Assembly: GCF_907164845.1 (NCBI RefSeq)
Contig: NZ_OU015430.1
Coordinates: 1,664,001-1,728,000, forward strand
Reading direction: 5' to 3'
Length of the DNA stretch: 64,000 nucleotides
Source of the DNA: Lysobacter luteus
GTDB taxonomy: Bacteria; Pseudomonadota; Gammaproteobacteria; Xanthomonadales; Xanthomonadaceae
Positions 31,438-40,246 of the stretch are shown in pieces. The position numbers and the translations under genes are program-made. The stretch's first letter is position 1. The number at the start of each line of letters is the position of its first letter. The notes beneath the pieces were generated by a model. That model saw only the letters and a list, made by a program, of their open reading frames with translations, was not told where the DNA came from and did no database searches.

Positions 31438-32454
31438 TCAGCGTTCCGCGAGCACCAGTTCGGCCAGTTGCACGGCATTGAGGGCGGCGCCCTTGCGGAT
31501 GTTGTCGGCCACCACCCACAGCGCCAGCCCGCGCGGGTGGGAGATGTCCTCGCGGATCCGCCCGACGTAGACCGGGTCGTTGCCCGACGCGTGGGTGACG
31601 GGCGTGGGGTAGCCGCCAGGCTCGGGCGTGTCGACGACCTCGAGTCCGGGCGCGGCCGCCAGCAAGGCGCGGGCGTCCGCGGCGGACAGCTTCTCGCGCG
31701 TTTCCAGGTGGACCGCCTCGGAGTGGCCGTAGAACACCGGCACCCGCACCACGGTGGCGTTCACCGCGATGCTGTCGTCGCCGAGGATCTTGCGCGTCTC
31801 CCAGACCAGCTTCATCTCCTCGGTGGTGTAGCCGTTGTCGCAGAAGTCGCCGCCATGCGGAATCACGTTGAACGCGATCTGCACCGGATAGACCTCCGGA
31901 CGGGCCTCCTGGAAATTCAGCATGCCGGCGGTCTGCCGACCCAGCTCCTCCAACGCGCGCCGCCCGGTGCCGGAGACCGACTGGTAGGTCGCCACGTTGA
32001 TGCGCTCGATGCCGACCGCGCGATGGATCGGCGCCAGCGCCACCAGCATCTGCATGGTCGAGCAGTTGGGATTGGCGATGATCCCGCGCGGACGGTCGCG
32101 CGCCGCATCCGGGTTGACCTCGGCGACCACCAGCGGCACGTCGTCGTCCTGCCGGAATGCCGAGGAGTTGTCGATCACCACCGCCCCGGCCGCCGCGAAC
32201 TTCGGCGCGTACTCCCTCGAGACGCTTCCGCCGGCGGAGAACAGCGCGATGTCGATCCCGGCCGGATCGAACGTGGCCAGGTCCTCGACGACAATCCTGC
32301 GGGCGCCGAACTCGGCTTTTTCGCCGGCCGAACGCTCGCTCGCCAGCAGGTGCAGTCGGTCGATCGGGAAGTCGCGCTCGGCGAGGATCTTCAGCATGGT
32401 CTCGCCGACGGCCCCGGTGGCTCCGACGACGGCTACGTTCACGGTCCTTCTCAT
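31438..32454 (-). CDS. asd: Aspartate-semialdehyde dehydrogenase
   Basis: ATG 32454 (MRRTVNVAVVGATGAVGETM) with AGGA six bases upstream; 338 residues. The enzyme reduces aspartyl phosphate to the semialdehyde, the branch point to lysine/diaminopimelate, threonine and methionine. The NADP-binding GATGAVG, the active Cys131 in IIANPNCSTMQM and the block NVIPHGGDF are clear; the shorter form lacks the E. coli-type inserts. It sits between aroC and fimV. Confidence 0.97.
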   Translation of the reverse strand: MRRTVNVAVVGATGAVGETMLKILAERDFPIDRLHLLASERSAGEKAEFGARRIVVEDLATFDPAGIDIALFSAGGSVSREYAPKFAAAGAVVIDNSSAFRQDDDVPLVVAEVNPDAARDRPRGIIANPNCSTMQMLVALAPIHRAVGIERINVATYQSVSGTGRRALEELGRQTAGMLNFQEARPEVYPVQIAFNVIPHGGDFCDNGYTTEEMKLVWETRKILGDDSIAVNATVVRVPVFYGHSEAVHLETREKLSAADARALLAAAPGLEVVDTPEPGGYPTPVTHASGNDPVYVGRIREDISHPRGLALWVVADNIRKGAALNAVQLAELVLAER

Positions 32455-32564
32455 TTCTATTCCTGGCTGGTCGAGGGGGTGGCTGGCGACGCCGCCGCGA
32501 TTTATCCGCGACCGTGGCAGCCGGGTGCAACCGCGCAAGGGCGACGTACGCCCGCTGCACAGGA

Positions 32565-33665
32565 TCAGGGTTTTCGGGCCGGGATGCGCGGATCGACATC
32601 GCCGACGTCACCGCACTGGGCGCGATGGCGCAGGGCCTGGTCCATCAGCACCAGCGCGACCATGGCCTCGCAGATCGGCACGGCGCGGATGCCGACGCAG
32701 GGGTCGTGGCGGCCGGTGGTGACCACTTCGACCGGCCGGCCATCGGTGTCGACGCTGTCGACAGGCAGGCGCAGGCTGGAAGTGGGCTTGAATGCGACCG
32801 AGCAGCGCAGCGGCTGCCCGGTGCTTATGCCGCCCAGAACGCCGCCGGCGTGGTTGGAGGCAAAGCCCTCGGGCGCGATCGGATCGCGGTGTGCACTGCC
32901 GCGCTGCGCCACCGAGGCGAATCCGTCGCCGATCTCGACGCCCTTGACCGCGTTGATGGACATCAAGGCCCCCGCGAGCTCGCCGTCGAGCTTGCCGTAC
33001 ACCGGCTCACCCCACCCCGGCGGCAGGCCGGTGGCGACCACGTCCACGCGTGCACCGACCGAGTCGCCGGACTTGCGCAACGCGTCCATGTACGCCTCCA
33101 GCTCCTGCACCTGCGGCGCGTGGGGCCAGAAGAACGGGTTACCTTCGACGACACCCTCGTCGAACCCCGCCGGCACGACGTCGCCCAGCTGGGACAGCCA
33201 GCCGCGCACGGCCACGCCATGGCGCTGGGCCAACCACTTCCTGGCGATGGTGCCGGCGGCCACCCGCATCGTCGTCTCGCGCGCAGAGGCCCGGCCGCCA
33301 CCCCGCGGGTCGCGGATGCCGTACTTCTGCCAGTAGGTGTAATCGGCATGTCCGGGCCGGAACTGTGCGGCGATGCGATCGTAGTCCCGGCTGCGCGCGT
33401 CGGTGTTGCGAACCAGCAGTGCGATCGGCGTGCCGGTGGTCAGCCCCTCGTAGACACCCGACAGGATCTCCACCTCGTCAGCCTCGCGCCGTGCCGAGGT
33501 GTGGCGGGTGCGACCGGTGGCCCGGCGCTCCAGGTCGTGGCGGAAGTCTTCGGCGGCCAGCGGCAAGCCCGGCGGGCAACCGTCGACCACGCAGCCGATC
33601 GCCGGCCCGTGGCTTTCGCCAAAGGTGGTGACCGCGAACAGTTTTCCGAAGGTGTTGCCGGCCAC
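32565..33665 (-). CDS. aroC: Chorismate synthase
   Basis: The start is GTG 33665 ([20 protein letters not shown]); 366 residues. It makes chorismate from EPSP using reduced FMN. The three family signatures are visible: [35 protein letters not shown] and the C-terminal [17 protein letters not shown]. It lies between prmB and asd with a 110-base gap to asd; prmB-aroC adjacency is common in gammaproteobacteria. Confidence 0.98.
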   Translation of the reverse strand: MAGNTFGKLFAVTTFGESHGPAIGCVVDGCPPGLPLAAEDFRHDLERRATGRTRHTSARREADEVEILSGVYEGLTTGTPIALLVRNTDARSRDYDRIAAQFRPGHADYTYWQKYGIRDPRGGGRASARETTMRVAAGTIARKWLAQRHGVAVRGWLSQLGDVVPAGFDEGVVEGNPFFWPHAPQVQELEAYMDALRKSGDSVGARVDVVATGLPPGWGEPVYGKLDGELAGALMSINAVKGVEIGDGFASVAQRGSAHRDPIAPEGFASNHAGGVLGGISTGQPLRCSVAFKPTSSLRLPVDSVDTDGRPVEVVTTGRHDPCVGIRAVPICEAMVALVLMDQALRHRAQCGDVGDVDPRIPARKP

Positions 33666-33709
33666 GGAGGGTTCCCGACGTTAGGGATGCAGGGCGTTGC
33701 GGAGCGATC

Positions 33710-34657
33710 TCAGCCGCGGCTGGCGGCGAGTTCGGCAATCCTCGCATGGTGCTCGACCAGGTCGGCGCGCTCCACCACGAAGATGCCCATCTGGCCGACC
33801 TTGAACTCCACCCAGGCCAAGGGCAGCTCCGGCAGCAGCGCGACCAGTGCGTGTTCGGCCTCGCCGACCTCGCAGATCAGGAGGCCATCGTCGGACAGGT
33901 GCGCCGGCGCGTCGCGCATGATCCGCAGCGCCAGGTCGAGTCCGTCGTCGCCGGCGCGCAGGCCCAGCTCGGGCTCGTGGGCGTACTCGGCGGGCAGCGC
34001 GTCGGTCTCGTCATGGGTGACGTAGGGGGGATTGGTGACGATCAGGTCGAACACCTCGCCCTGCAACCCGTCGAACAGGTCCGACTTGCGGAACGACACG
34101 TTGCTGGCGTGCAGCCGCGCCTTGTTCTCCGCCGCCAGTGCCAGTGCGTCGTCGCTGATGTCGATGCCGACCACCTCCCAGTCCGGGTGGTGGTGGCCGG
34201 TGGCGATCGCGATGCAACCCGACCCGGTGCACAGGTCCAGTGCGCGTGATACCTCGCGCCCGCCGAGCCACGGCTCGAACCCGTTCTCGATCAGCTCGGC
34301 GATCGGCGAGCGCGGCACCAGCGCGCGCGGGTCGGACTTGAAGCTCAGCCCGGCAAACCACGCCTCGCCGGTCAGGTAGGCCGCCGGGATGCGCTCGTTG
34401 ATACGACGCTCGAACAGCGCCAGCACGCGCGTCTTCTCCTCACGGCTGACGCGCGAGGCGCCATACACCGGGCTAAGGTCGTGCGGCATCGACAGCGCGT
34501 GCAGCACCAGCTGGGTGGCTTCGTCCAGCGCGTTGTCGTAGCTGTGGCCGAAGGTAAGCCCGGCCTCGGCGAAACGGCTGCCGCCGAATCGGATCAGGTC
34601 GATGATCGAGACCTGCTCGAAGGTGGTGTCGGCAAAATCGGCGCGCTGAGTGGCCAT
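33710..34657 (-). CDS. prmB: 50S ribosomal protein L3 glutamine methyltransferase
   Basis: This 315-residue SAM-dependent enzyme methylates the side-chain amide of a Gln in ribosomal protein L3. The SAM motif is ALDLCTGSGCIAIATG, and the amide-binding motif is VTNPPYVTHDE. It resembles PrmB rather than PrmC by its N-terminal domain (VSIIDLIRFGGSRFAEAGLT), its length and its position before aroC. A perfect TATAAT lies 64 bases upstream. Confidence 0.95.
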   Translation of the reverse strand: MATQRADFADTTFEQVSIIDLIRFGGSRFAEAGLTFGHSYDNALDEATQLVLHALSMPHDLSPVYGASRVSREEKTRVLALFERRINERIPAAYLTGEAWFAGLSFKSDPRALVPRSPIAELIENGFEPWLGGREVSRALDLCTGSGCIAIATGHHHPDWEVVGIDISDDALALAAENKARLHASNVSFRKSDLFDGLQGEVFDLIVTNPPYVTHDETDALPAEYAHEPELGLRAGDDGLDLALRIMRDAPAHLSDDGLLICEVGEAEHALVALLPELPLAWVEFKVGQMGIFVVERADLVEHHARIAELAASRG

Positions 34658-34721
34658 GGCGGTCGGGGTCGGCGCATCCGGCGGTCAGGCTGGTGCGCAC
34701 CAGGGAGGCGGAGGGCCGCCG

Positions 34722-34727
34722 ATTATA
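34722..34727 (-). promoter_or_regulatory. Putative -10 element of prmB
   Basis: TATAAT on the minus strand, followed by CGGCGG, in the gap between the divergent prmB and SCO genes; 64 bases before the prmB ATG. The -35 region is not convincing. Confidence 0.4.
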
Positions 34728-34801
34728 GCGGTCGGCGCTCGGTATCATGGGCGGCATTGCCCGCACGCGTACTGCGCCCGGGCGTCGACTGCAGGCCCGC
34801 C

Positions 34802-35449
34802 ATGTTCAACCGCACCACCCTCGTCATCCTGATCGCCGCGGTCGCCGCCGGGCTCGGCCTGCTGGCATCGCAGAAGTACTTCGGCGCGCAGCCGGTGCCG
34901 GGCTGGCCGCAGACCCAGGCGGTGCGGCTGTTCCAGCCGGCGCGCGAGTTGCCCGAGTTCAGCCTGCGCCAGTCCGACGGCACCCAGCTGGTGCCGGGCG
35001 AGCTGCACGGCCACTGGACGCTGGTGTTCCTGGGTTTCACCCACTGCCCGGACGTCTGCCCGATGACGCTGGCGCAGATGTCGCAGGCGCAGAAGCAGTG
35101 GGAGTCGATCCCGGAAGCGATCCGCCCGCGCGTGCTGTTCGTTTCGGTCGATCCCGAGCGCGACAGCCCCGGTCGGATCGGCGAGTACGCCCACGCCTTC
35201 CACAAGGACACCCTGGCTGCCACCGCCGATGTGCCGGCGCTGGAGAAGTTCGCCGCCTCGCTGAGCATGGTGTTCGCCAAGGTGCCGCCGGCCGACGGAG
35301 AGCCGGACGACCAGTACTCGGTCGACCACAGCGCATCGATGGCGCTGCTCGACCCGCAGGGCCGGATGTCGGGCCTGGTGCAGCCGCCGTTCGACCCCAA
35401 CCTCATCGCCGCCGACCTCGCCGCGCTGACCGAAGCCGCCGCGCCCTGA
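34802..35449 (+). CDS. SCO1/SenC-family copper chaperone
   Basis: ATG 34802 (MFNRTTLVILIAAVAAGLGL) gives 215 residues with an N-terminal membrane anchor (about 5-24) and a thioredoxin-like periplasmic domain. Copper ligands of the SCO family are visible: Cys82 and Cys86 in HCPDVCPMT and His176 in VDHSASM. SCO proteins deliver copper to the CuA site of cytochrome c oxidase or act as periplasmic thiol reductases. No oxidase gene is nearby; psd follows 24 bases later on the same strand. Confidence 0.93.
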   Translation: MFNRTTLVILIAAVAAGLGLLASQKYFGAQPVPGWPQTQAVRLFQPARELPEFSLRQSDGTQLVPGELHGHWTLVFLGFTHCPDVCPMTLAQMSQAQKQWESIPEAIRPRVLFVSVDPERDSPGRIGEYAHAFHKDTLAATADVPALEKFAASLSMVFAKVPPADGEPDDQYSVDHSASMALLDPQGRMSGLVQPPFDPNLIAADLAALTEAAAP

Positions 35450-35473
35450 CCCGGTGCCGCGCAGGAACCCCCG

Positions 35474-36316
35474 ATGAGCCTGAGCACCAAACTCACCTAC
35501 GCGCTGCCTCACCGCCTGCTCTCCTCGCTGGCGCGCCGGCTGGCCTACTCGGACCACCCGCGCGTGCGGCGCTGGCTGATCGACAACGTGACCCGCCGGT
35601 TCGGGGTCGACCTGTCGGAGGCGTCACAGTCGGATCCGGCCGCCTACCCCACCTTCAATGCGTTCTTCACCCGCGCGCTCCGGCCGGGCGTACGCGTGGT
35701 CGATCCCGACCCGCGCGCGCTGGCCATGCCGGCCGACGGCCGCATCAGCCAGTGCGGGGCGATCGAGGCCGGCCGGATCTTCCAGGCCAAGGGGCAGTCT
35801 TTCACCGCCGCCGAGCTCCTCGGCGATGCCGATGCCGCCCGTCCGTTCGAGGAAGGCCTGTTCGCCACCGTCTACCTGTCGCCGAAGGATTACCACCGGG
35901 TACACATGCCCTGGACGGGCACCCTGCGCGAGACCGCGCACGTGCCCGGCCGGCTGTTCAGCGTCGGACCGGCGGCGGTGCGCCACGTGCCGCGCCTGTT
36001 CGCGCGCAACGAGCGGCTGGTCTGCCACTTCGATACCGACTTCGGCCCGATGGCGGTGGTGATGGTCGGTGCCTTGCTGGTGTCGGGCGTCGAGACGGTG
36101 TGGTCCGGCGAGGAGATTCCGGCCTACGGCAGCCGGGTGACCGTCCGCGATTACCGCGGCGAGGACATCACGCTGGAGCGGTTCGAGGAAATGGCGCGGT
36201 TCAACTACGGCTCCACCGTGATCGTGCTGCTGCCGCCCGGGGTCGCCGAGCTCGCACCGGGCCTGTGCGCCGAGTCGGCGGTCAAGCTCGGCCAGCGGCT
36301 GGCCACCCGGATCTGA
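35474..36316 (+). CDS. psd: Phosphatidylserine decarboxylase proenzyme
   Basis: This 280-residue enzyme makes phosphatidylethanolamine at the inner membrane. It is made as a proenzyme that cleaves itself to create a pyruvoyl group; the site is Gly246-Ser247-Thr248 ([13 protein letters not shown]), where many homologues have LGST. Other blocks are [21 protein letters not shown] and [13 protein letters not shown] (with the catalytic His). It follows the SCO gene closely and converges on the transglycosylase gene (3-base gap). Confidence 0.96.
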   Translation: MSLSTKLTYALPHRLLSSLARRLAYSDHPRVRRWLIDNVTRRFGVDLSEASQSDPAAYPTFNAFFTRALRPGVRVVDPDPRALAMPADGRISQCGAIEAGRIFQAKGQSFTAAELLGDADAARPFEEGLFATVYLSPKDYHRVHMPWTGTLRETAHVPGRLFSVGPAAVRHVPRLFARNERLVCHFDTDFGPMAVVMVGALLVSGVETVWSGEEIPAYGSRVTVRDYRGEDITLERFEEMARFNYGSTVIVLLPPGVAELAPGLCAESAVKLGQRLATRI

Positions 36317-36319
36317 CCG

Positions 36320-37843
36320 TCAGTTGCCGCCGCTGCATCCCTGCAGCACCAGCTCCTGGCCGGGGCGGATGGTGTAGCGCGGCCCCCTGACGCCGTTGGC
36401 ATGGGCGAGTTCGGCCGGCCGGCATTCGAACTTGCGGGCGATGGAGCTGAGGGTCTCGCCGCCCTGCACGCGGTAGGTGGCCGGCGCCGCGGGTTCGGTG
36501 GGCACGGTTGCCACGGCCGACACCGGCATCGCCGAAGCGGGACCGCCCCGGACGATCGCGCGGGCCGGGTCGCTGGCCACCAGCTCGCGTGCCAGCTGCG
36601 CGCGCGACCCGTTCAGGCAGTGCCGCCGGTACAGGCTGGCGATCTCGGTCGTCGCGTCCAGCACGGCGCCCGCCGGCAGCATGTCGTCCGCTCGGTAGCG
36701 CGGGTTGAGGTTGCGCAGCGCCCGCATGTAACCGTCGCGCACGCCGCGGTTGCCCAGGCAGATCGTCAACTGGTAGATCGACGCCGGCTGCTGCAGTTGC
36801 AGCTTCGCCGGTCGCACATCGAACTCGGGCAGCGTAAGGCCGTATTCGCGAGGGTGCAGGAACAGCCACGCCGCGGCGATCACCATCGGCACGTAGTCGC
36901 GGGTCTCCGGCGGGAACTCGTGGTACACGTCGGCGTGCCAGAAGCTCTTGCCGGGATTGGCACGGTGCACGCGGCGGGCGCGGCCCTCGCCACCGTTGTA
37001 CGCCGCCAGCGCCAGTTCGATGTTGCGGTTGAGCTCGCCCATCCGCTCGTTGAGGTAAGCCACGCTGGCCGCCGAGGCTGCGTACGGGTCGTAGCGGGTG
37101 TCGAAACCGGTACTGTCCTCGCCCAGGCCGAAGCGCCGGCCGGTGGCGTACATGAACTGCATCGGCCCCGACGCGCCGGCACGCGAGGTCGAGTGGACGC
37201 GGCCGTTGGACTCCTTGGCCAGGATCCCGAACAGCAGCGCCTCCGGCAGCCCCGCGCGCTCGTACTGCGGCCACATCTGGCGGCGCAGGTACTGGTAGTT
37301 CTGGTGGCTGGTGAGGAAGTCGTCGCGCATGTCGGTCAACCAGCGGCGGATGCCTTCCTGCACCGCCGGGTTGAACTGGACCATCCGGTCGAAGTCGTGC
37401 TCGTCGCCACCGAGCAACGCCGCCGCGCGCGCCGCCTCGGGCACGTCACGCGCGACCGCCGCGGCGTGGTGGGAGTCCGTGTCCGGCCCGTCGTCGTTCT
37501 CCAGGCCACCACCGGCCTCGACGTCGGCGTTGAGCTTGAGCAGGCGCTCGTAGGTCGTCAGCATCGTCGTGACCGAGCATCCCCGCTGCGCAACGCAGGC
37601 CGCGACCACGTCCTCCATGTCCTCCAGCGCGGCGTCGGCGTGGGCGGGACCTTCGGGGTCGTGGTTGCCGATGGCGACCATCGCCTCGCGGTAGCGTCCC
37701 TCGGCCGCCTGCATCCTCTGCTCCAGGGCCTCGGTCGCGGCCCGGTCACGACGCGATTGCGCGCTGGCGTCCATCGATACGGCGGCGAGCAACACGAGCA
37801 ACAGCGACGCGGAGCGTCGGAACAACCGGACGGGCATGGGCAT
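36320..37843 (-). CDS. mltD: Membrane-bound lytic murein transglycosylase D-like protein
   Basis: This 507-residue exported protein has a signal peptide (about 1-28, ending SMDASAQ), a long N-terminal helical region (30-190), a lysozyme-like SLT domain with catalytic Glu211 (GILAKESNGRVHSTSRAGAS, then GPMQFMYATGRRFGL) and AAYNGGEGRARR, and one C-terminal LysM domain (about 456-500, YRVQGGETLSSIARKFECRP). It should cleave peptidoglycan glycan strands to 1,6-anhydro products. There is no lipobox, unlike E. coli MltD, and only one LysM. I see no Shine-Dalgarno; another ATG lies six bases downstream. Confidence 0.9.
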   Translation of the reverse strand: MPMPVRLFRRSASLLLVLLAAVSMDASAQSRRDRAATEALEQRMQAAEGRYREAMVAIGNHDPEGPAHADAALEDMEDVVAACVAQRGCSVTTMLTTYERLLKLNADVEAGGGLENDDGPDTDSHHAAAVARDVPEAARAAALLGGDEHDFDRMVQFNPAVQEGIRRWLTDMRDDFLTSHQNYQYLRRQMWPQYERAGLPEALLFGILAKESNGRVHSTSRAGASGPMQFMYATGRRFGLGEDSTGFDTRYDPYAASAASVAYLNERMGELNRNIELALAAYNGGEGRARRVHRANPGKSFWHADVYHEFPPETRDYVPMVIAAAWLFLHPREYGLTLPEFDVRPAKLQLQQPASIYQLTICLGNRGVRDGYMRALRNLNPRYRADDMLPAGAVLDATTEIASLYRRHCLNGSRAQLARELVASDPARAIVRGGPASAMPVSAVATVPTEPAAPATYRVQGGETLSSIARKFECRPAELAHANGVRGPRYTIRPGQELVLQGCSGGN

Positions 37844-37960
37844 GGCACTGCAGGGGGACGACGCCCTGCAGGTTAGCCCTGTCCGTCGCGTAACGGCAAT
37901 CGCGCGACGGCGCCGACGTAACCGTGCGGGGCCCCGTCAATCGCCGCGGTGATTAGGTCC

Positions 37961-37966
37961 TAGAAT
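37961..37966 (+). promoter_or_regulatory. Putative -10 element of the HerA-like ATPase gene
   Basis: TAGAAT followed by CGGCCG, 26 bases before ATG 37993, in the 149-base gap between divergent genes. The -35 is weak. Confidence 0.35.
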
Positions 37967-37992
37967 CGGCCGACCACCCCAAGGAACCGGAC

Positions 37993-39528
37993 ATGGCGAA
38001 CATCCCCCCGCCGATCCTCGTCGGCAAGGCCGTCACCACGCCCGAAGCACTCCCCGATACGGGCGGCCAGGTATTCCTCCAGCCGAACCTGGCCAACCGC
38101 CACGGTCTGGTCGCCGGTGCGACCGGCACCGGCAAGACCGTCACCCTGATGACGCTTGCCGAAGGTTTCTCGCGCATCGGCGTGCCGGTGTTCATGGCGG
38201 ACGTGAAGGGCGACGTCGCCGGGCTGGCCATGCCGGGCACCCTCAACGACAAGTTGAAGGCCCGGATCGAGGAAATCGGCATCGCCGGCTACGTCAACGA
38301 GGGCAGCCCGGTGGTGTTCTGGGACCTGTTCGGCAAGCTGGGCCACCCGGTGCGCGCGACGGTCAGCGAGATCGGCCCGACCCTGCTGTCGCGCATGCTG
38401 GAGCTCAACGACACCCAGTCGGGGGTGCTCGACATCGTGTTCCGCCTGGCCGACGACCGCGGCCTGCTGCTGCTGGACCTGGACGACCTGCGCGCCCTGC
38501 TCAACCTCGTCGCGGAGGAGCGCAAGAGCGTCTCGACCGACTACGGCCTGGTCAGCACCCCGTCGATCGGTGCGATCCAGCGCGCGCTGCTGCGGCTGGA
38601 ATCCGACGGCGGCGACATGTTCTTCGGCGAGCCGGCGCTGGAGCTGGCCGACCTGATGCGCACCACCACCGACGGGCGCGGCGTCATCAACATCCTAGCC
38701 GCCGACAGTCTGGTGCTGAAGCCCCGGCTGTACTCGTCGTTCCTGCTGTGGCTGCTGTCGGAGCTGTTCGAGCAGTTGCCGGAGGTGGGCGACCTGGACA
38801 AGCCGAAGCTGGTGTTCGTGTTCGACGAAGCGCACCTGCTGTTCGAGGACGCCCCCAAGGCACTGCAGCAGCGGGTCGAGCAGGTGGTCCGGATCATCCG
38901 CTCCAAGGGCGTGGGCGTGTACTTCTGCTCGCAGTTCCCCGACGACGTGCCCGATGAGATGCTCGGCCAGCTGGGCAACCGCGTGCAGCATGCGCTGCGC
39001 GCCTTTACCCCGCGCGACCAGAAGGCGGTGCGCACTGCGGCGGAAACCTTCGTCCCCAACCCGGGGCTGGACGTCGCCGACGCCATCGCCCGCCTCGGCA
39101 CTGGCGAGGCGCTGGTCTCGACCCTGCAGGCCAAGGGCGTCCCGATGCCGGTGGAGCAGACCCTGATCGCCGCGCCGCGCTGTCGAATGGGCGCGATCAC
39201 CGATGCCGAACGTGCCGCGGTCCGCGCGGGCAGCCCGGTCGGCGCCAAGTACGACACCACGGTCGACCGCGAATCGGCCGAGGAGATGCTCGCCCGGAAG
39301 ATCGAGGTCGCCGCCGGCCAAGCCGATGCGCCAGCCGCCAAGGGTGCGGAAAGCGATGCCGACGAAGGCGGCCTGGGCCAGGCCGTCCGCAACGCGGTGT
39401 TCGGCACCAAGCGGCGCCAGGGCATGGTCGAGACCATGGCCAAGCAGACCGCCCGCACCATCGGCAGCCAGATCGGCCGACAGGTTCTCCGGGGCCTGCT
39501 CGGCGGCATCTTCGGCAAGGGCCGTTGA
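37993..39528 (+). CDS. HerA-like (DUF853/YjgR-type) P-loop ATPase
   Basis: This 511-residue cytoplasmic ATPase has Walker A GATGTGKT (42-49) and Walker B LVFVFDEAH (Asp278, Glu279). Between them are DVKGDVAGLAMPG and LNDTQSGVLDIVFR, typical of the YjgR/DUF853 branch of the HerA/FtsK superfamily. A C-terminal Lys/Arg- and Gly-rich tail (RTIGSQIGRQVLRGLLGGIF) ends the protein. Relatives are hexameric DNA or protein translocase-like ATPases; the cellular role of this branch is not known. There is no NurA nuclease next to it, so an end-resection role is not supported. Confidence 0.88.
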   Translation: MANIPPPILVGKAVTTPEALPDTGGQVFLQPNLANRHGLVAGATGTGKTVTLMTLAEGFSRIGVPVFMADVKGDVAGLAMPGTLNDKLKARIEEIGIAGYVNEGSPVVFWDLFGKLGHPVRATVSEIGPTLLSRMLELNDTQSGVLDIVFRLADDRGLLLLDLDDLRALLNLVAEERKSVSTDYGLVSTPSIGAIQRALLRLESDGGDMFFGEPALELADLMRTTTDGRGVINILAADSLVLKPRLYSSFLLWLLSELFEQLPEVGDLDKPKLVFVFDEAHLLFEDAPKALQQRVEQVVRIIRSKGVGVYFCSQFPDDVPDEMLGQLGNRVQHALRAFTPRDQKAVRTAAETFVPNPGLDVADAIARLGTGEALVSTLQAKGVPMPVEQTLIAAPRCRMGAITDAERAAVRAGSPVGAKYDTTVDRESAEEMLARKIEVAAGQADAPAAKGAESDADEGGLGQAVRNAVFGTKRRQGMVETMAKQTARTIGSQIGRQVLRGLLGGIFGKGR

Positions 39529-39600
39529 GCGCGGCCCCTCCCCGTTGCACATGACGGTAGCCTCACCCTTCCCCCGCCCCTCACCGACAGGAGTCCCCGC

Positions 39601-40098
39601 ATGACCCATCGATTGCTCGCCCTCGCCTGCCTCACCGTCCTGGCTGTCGCCGCCTGCAAACAGGAACCGGCCGAGCCGGTCGACGCGGCGCCTGCCGCCG
39701 CCGCCGCGGCCCCACCCGCTGCGGATATCATCCCGACCGGCGACGCCACCGCGTCCGGCGCGGGCGATTTCGACATGCGGGCGTTCGCCGGCCGGTTCAG
39801 CGGCACGCTTCCGTGCGCCAGTTGCCCCGGCATCGACACCACCCTTGTGCTGAACCCTGACGGCACCTACGCGATCACCGAGACCTACCAGGACGAAGCC
39901 GGCGCACCGGCACAGATGGACGGCACCTGGACGGTCGAGGCGGACAACGGCCAGATCCGGCTCGACCCCAACAGCAAGTCCGAGGATGACCGCCTGTTCG
40001 CGATCGATTCCAACGACCGCATCACCCAGCTGTCGCTGGATGGCACGCCGGCGGAGGGCAACCTGGATTACGGCTTGGACCGCCAGCCGGCCAACTGA
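39601..40098 (+). CDS. NlpE-like copper/envelope-stress lipoprotein
   Basis: This 165-residue lipoprotein has a signal peptide with lipobox LAVAAC (Cys19), an Ala/Pro linker (to about 56), and an NlpE N-terminal-type barrel with the CxxC pair Cys72/Cys75 (GTLPCASCPGIDTTLVLNPD). In E. coli NlpE activates the Cpx envelope-stress system when surfaces are sensed or lipoprotein traffic fails; only the N-terminal half is present here. The Shine-Dalgarno is ACAGGAG. No Cpx kinase/regulator pair lies in the window, so the signalling role is not shown. Confidence 0.83.
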   Translation: MTHRLLALACLTVLAVAACKQEPAEPVDAAPAAAAAAPPAADIIPTGDATASGAGDFDMRAFAGRFSGTLPCASCPGIDTTLVLNPDGTYAITETYQDEAGAPAQMDGTWTVEADNGQIRLDPNSKSEDDRLFAIDSNDRITQLSLDGTPAEGNLDYGLDRQPAN

Positions 40099-40158
40099 TC
40101 GCGCCTCCGCCGGGCGGCCCGGGTGGCCGTCCGGCGTGGTTTGCCGCATCGATCTCGA

Positions 40159-40188
40159 CCCCGGCCCGTCCCTGGCGACGGGCCGGGG
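40159..40188. other. Perfect 12-bp GC-rich stem-loop
   Basis: CCCCGGCCCGTC (40159-40170), loop CCTGGC, GACGGGCCGGGG (40177-40188). It lies 61 bases after the NlpE-like stop. No T-run follows on the plus strand (ATTGTGAAG), so it could stabilise the 3' end of the upstream mRNA or act as a weak terminator. Confidence 0.5.
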
Positions 40189-40246
40189 ATTGTGAAGCGG
40201 CGTTTCGCCCCCGCAGAATGAACGCCTTGTTCAGGGAGCGAATCCA

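Noticed and set aside
37993-39528. HerA-NurA end-resection or phage-defence module
   Set aside because: No NurA, Sir2 or nuclease gene is adjacent; the ATPase belongs to the DUF853/YjgR-like branch.
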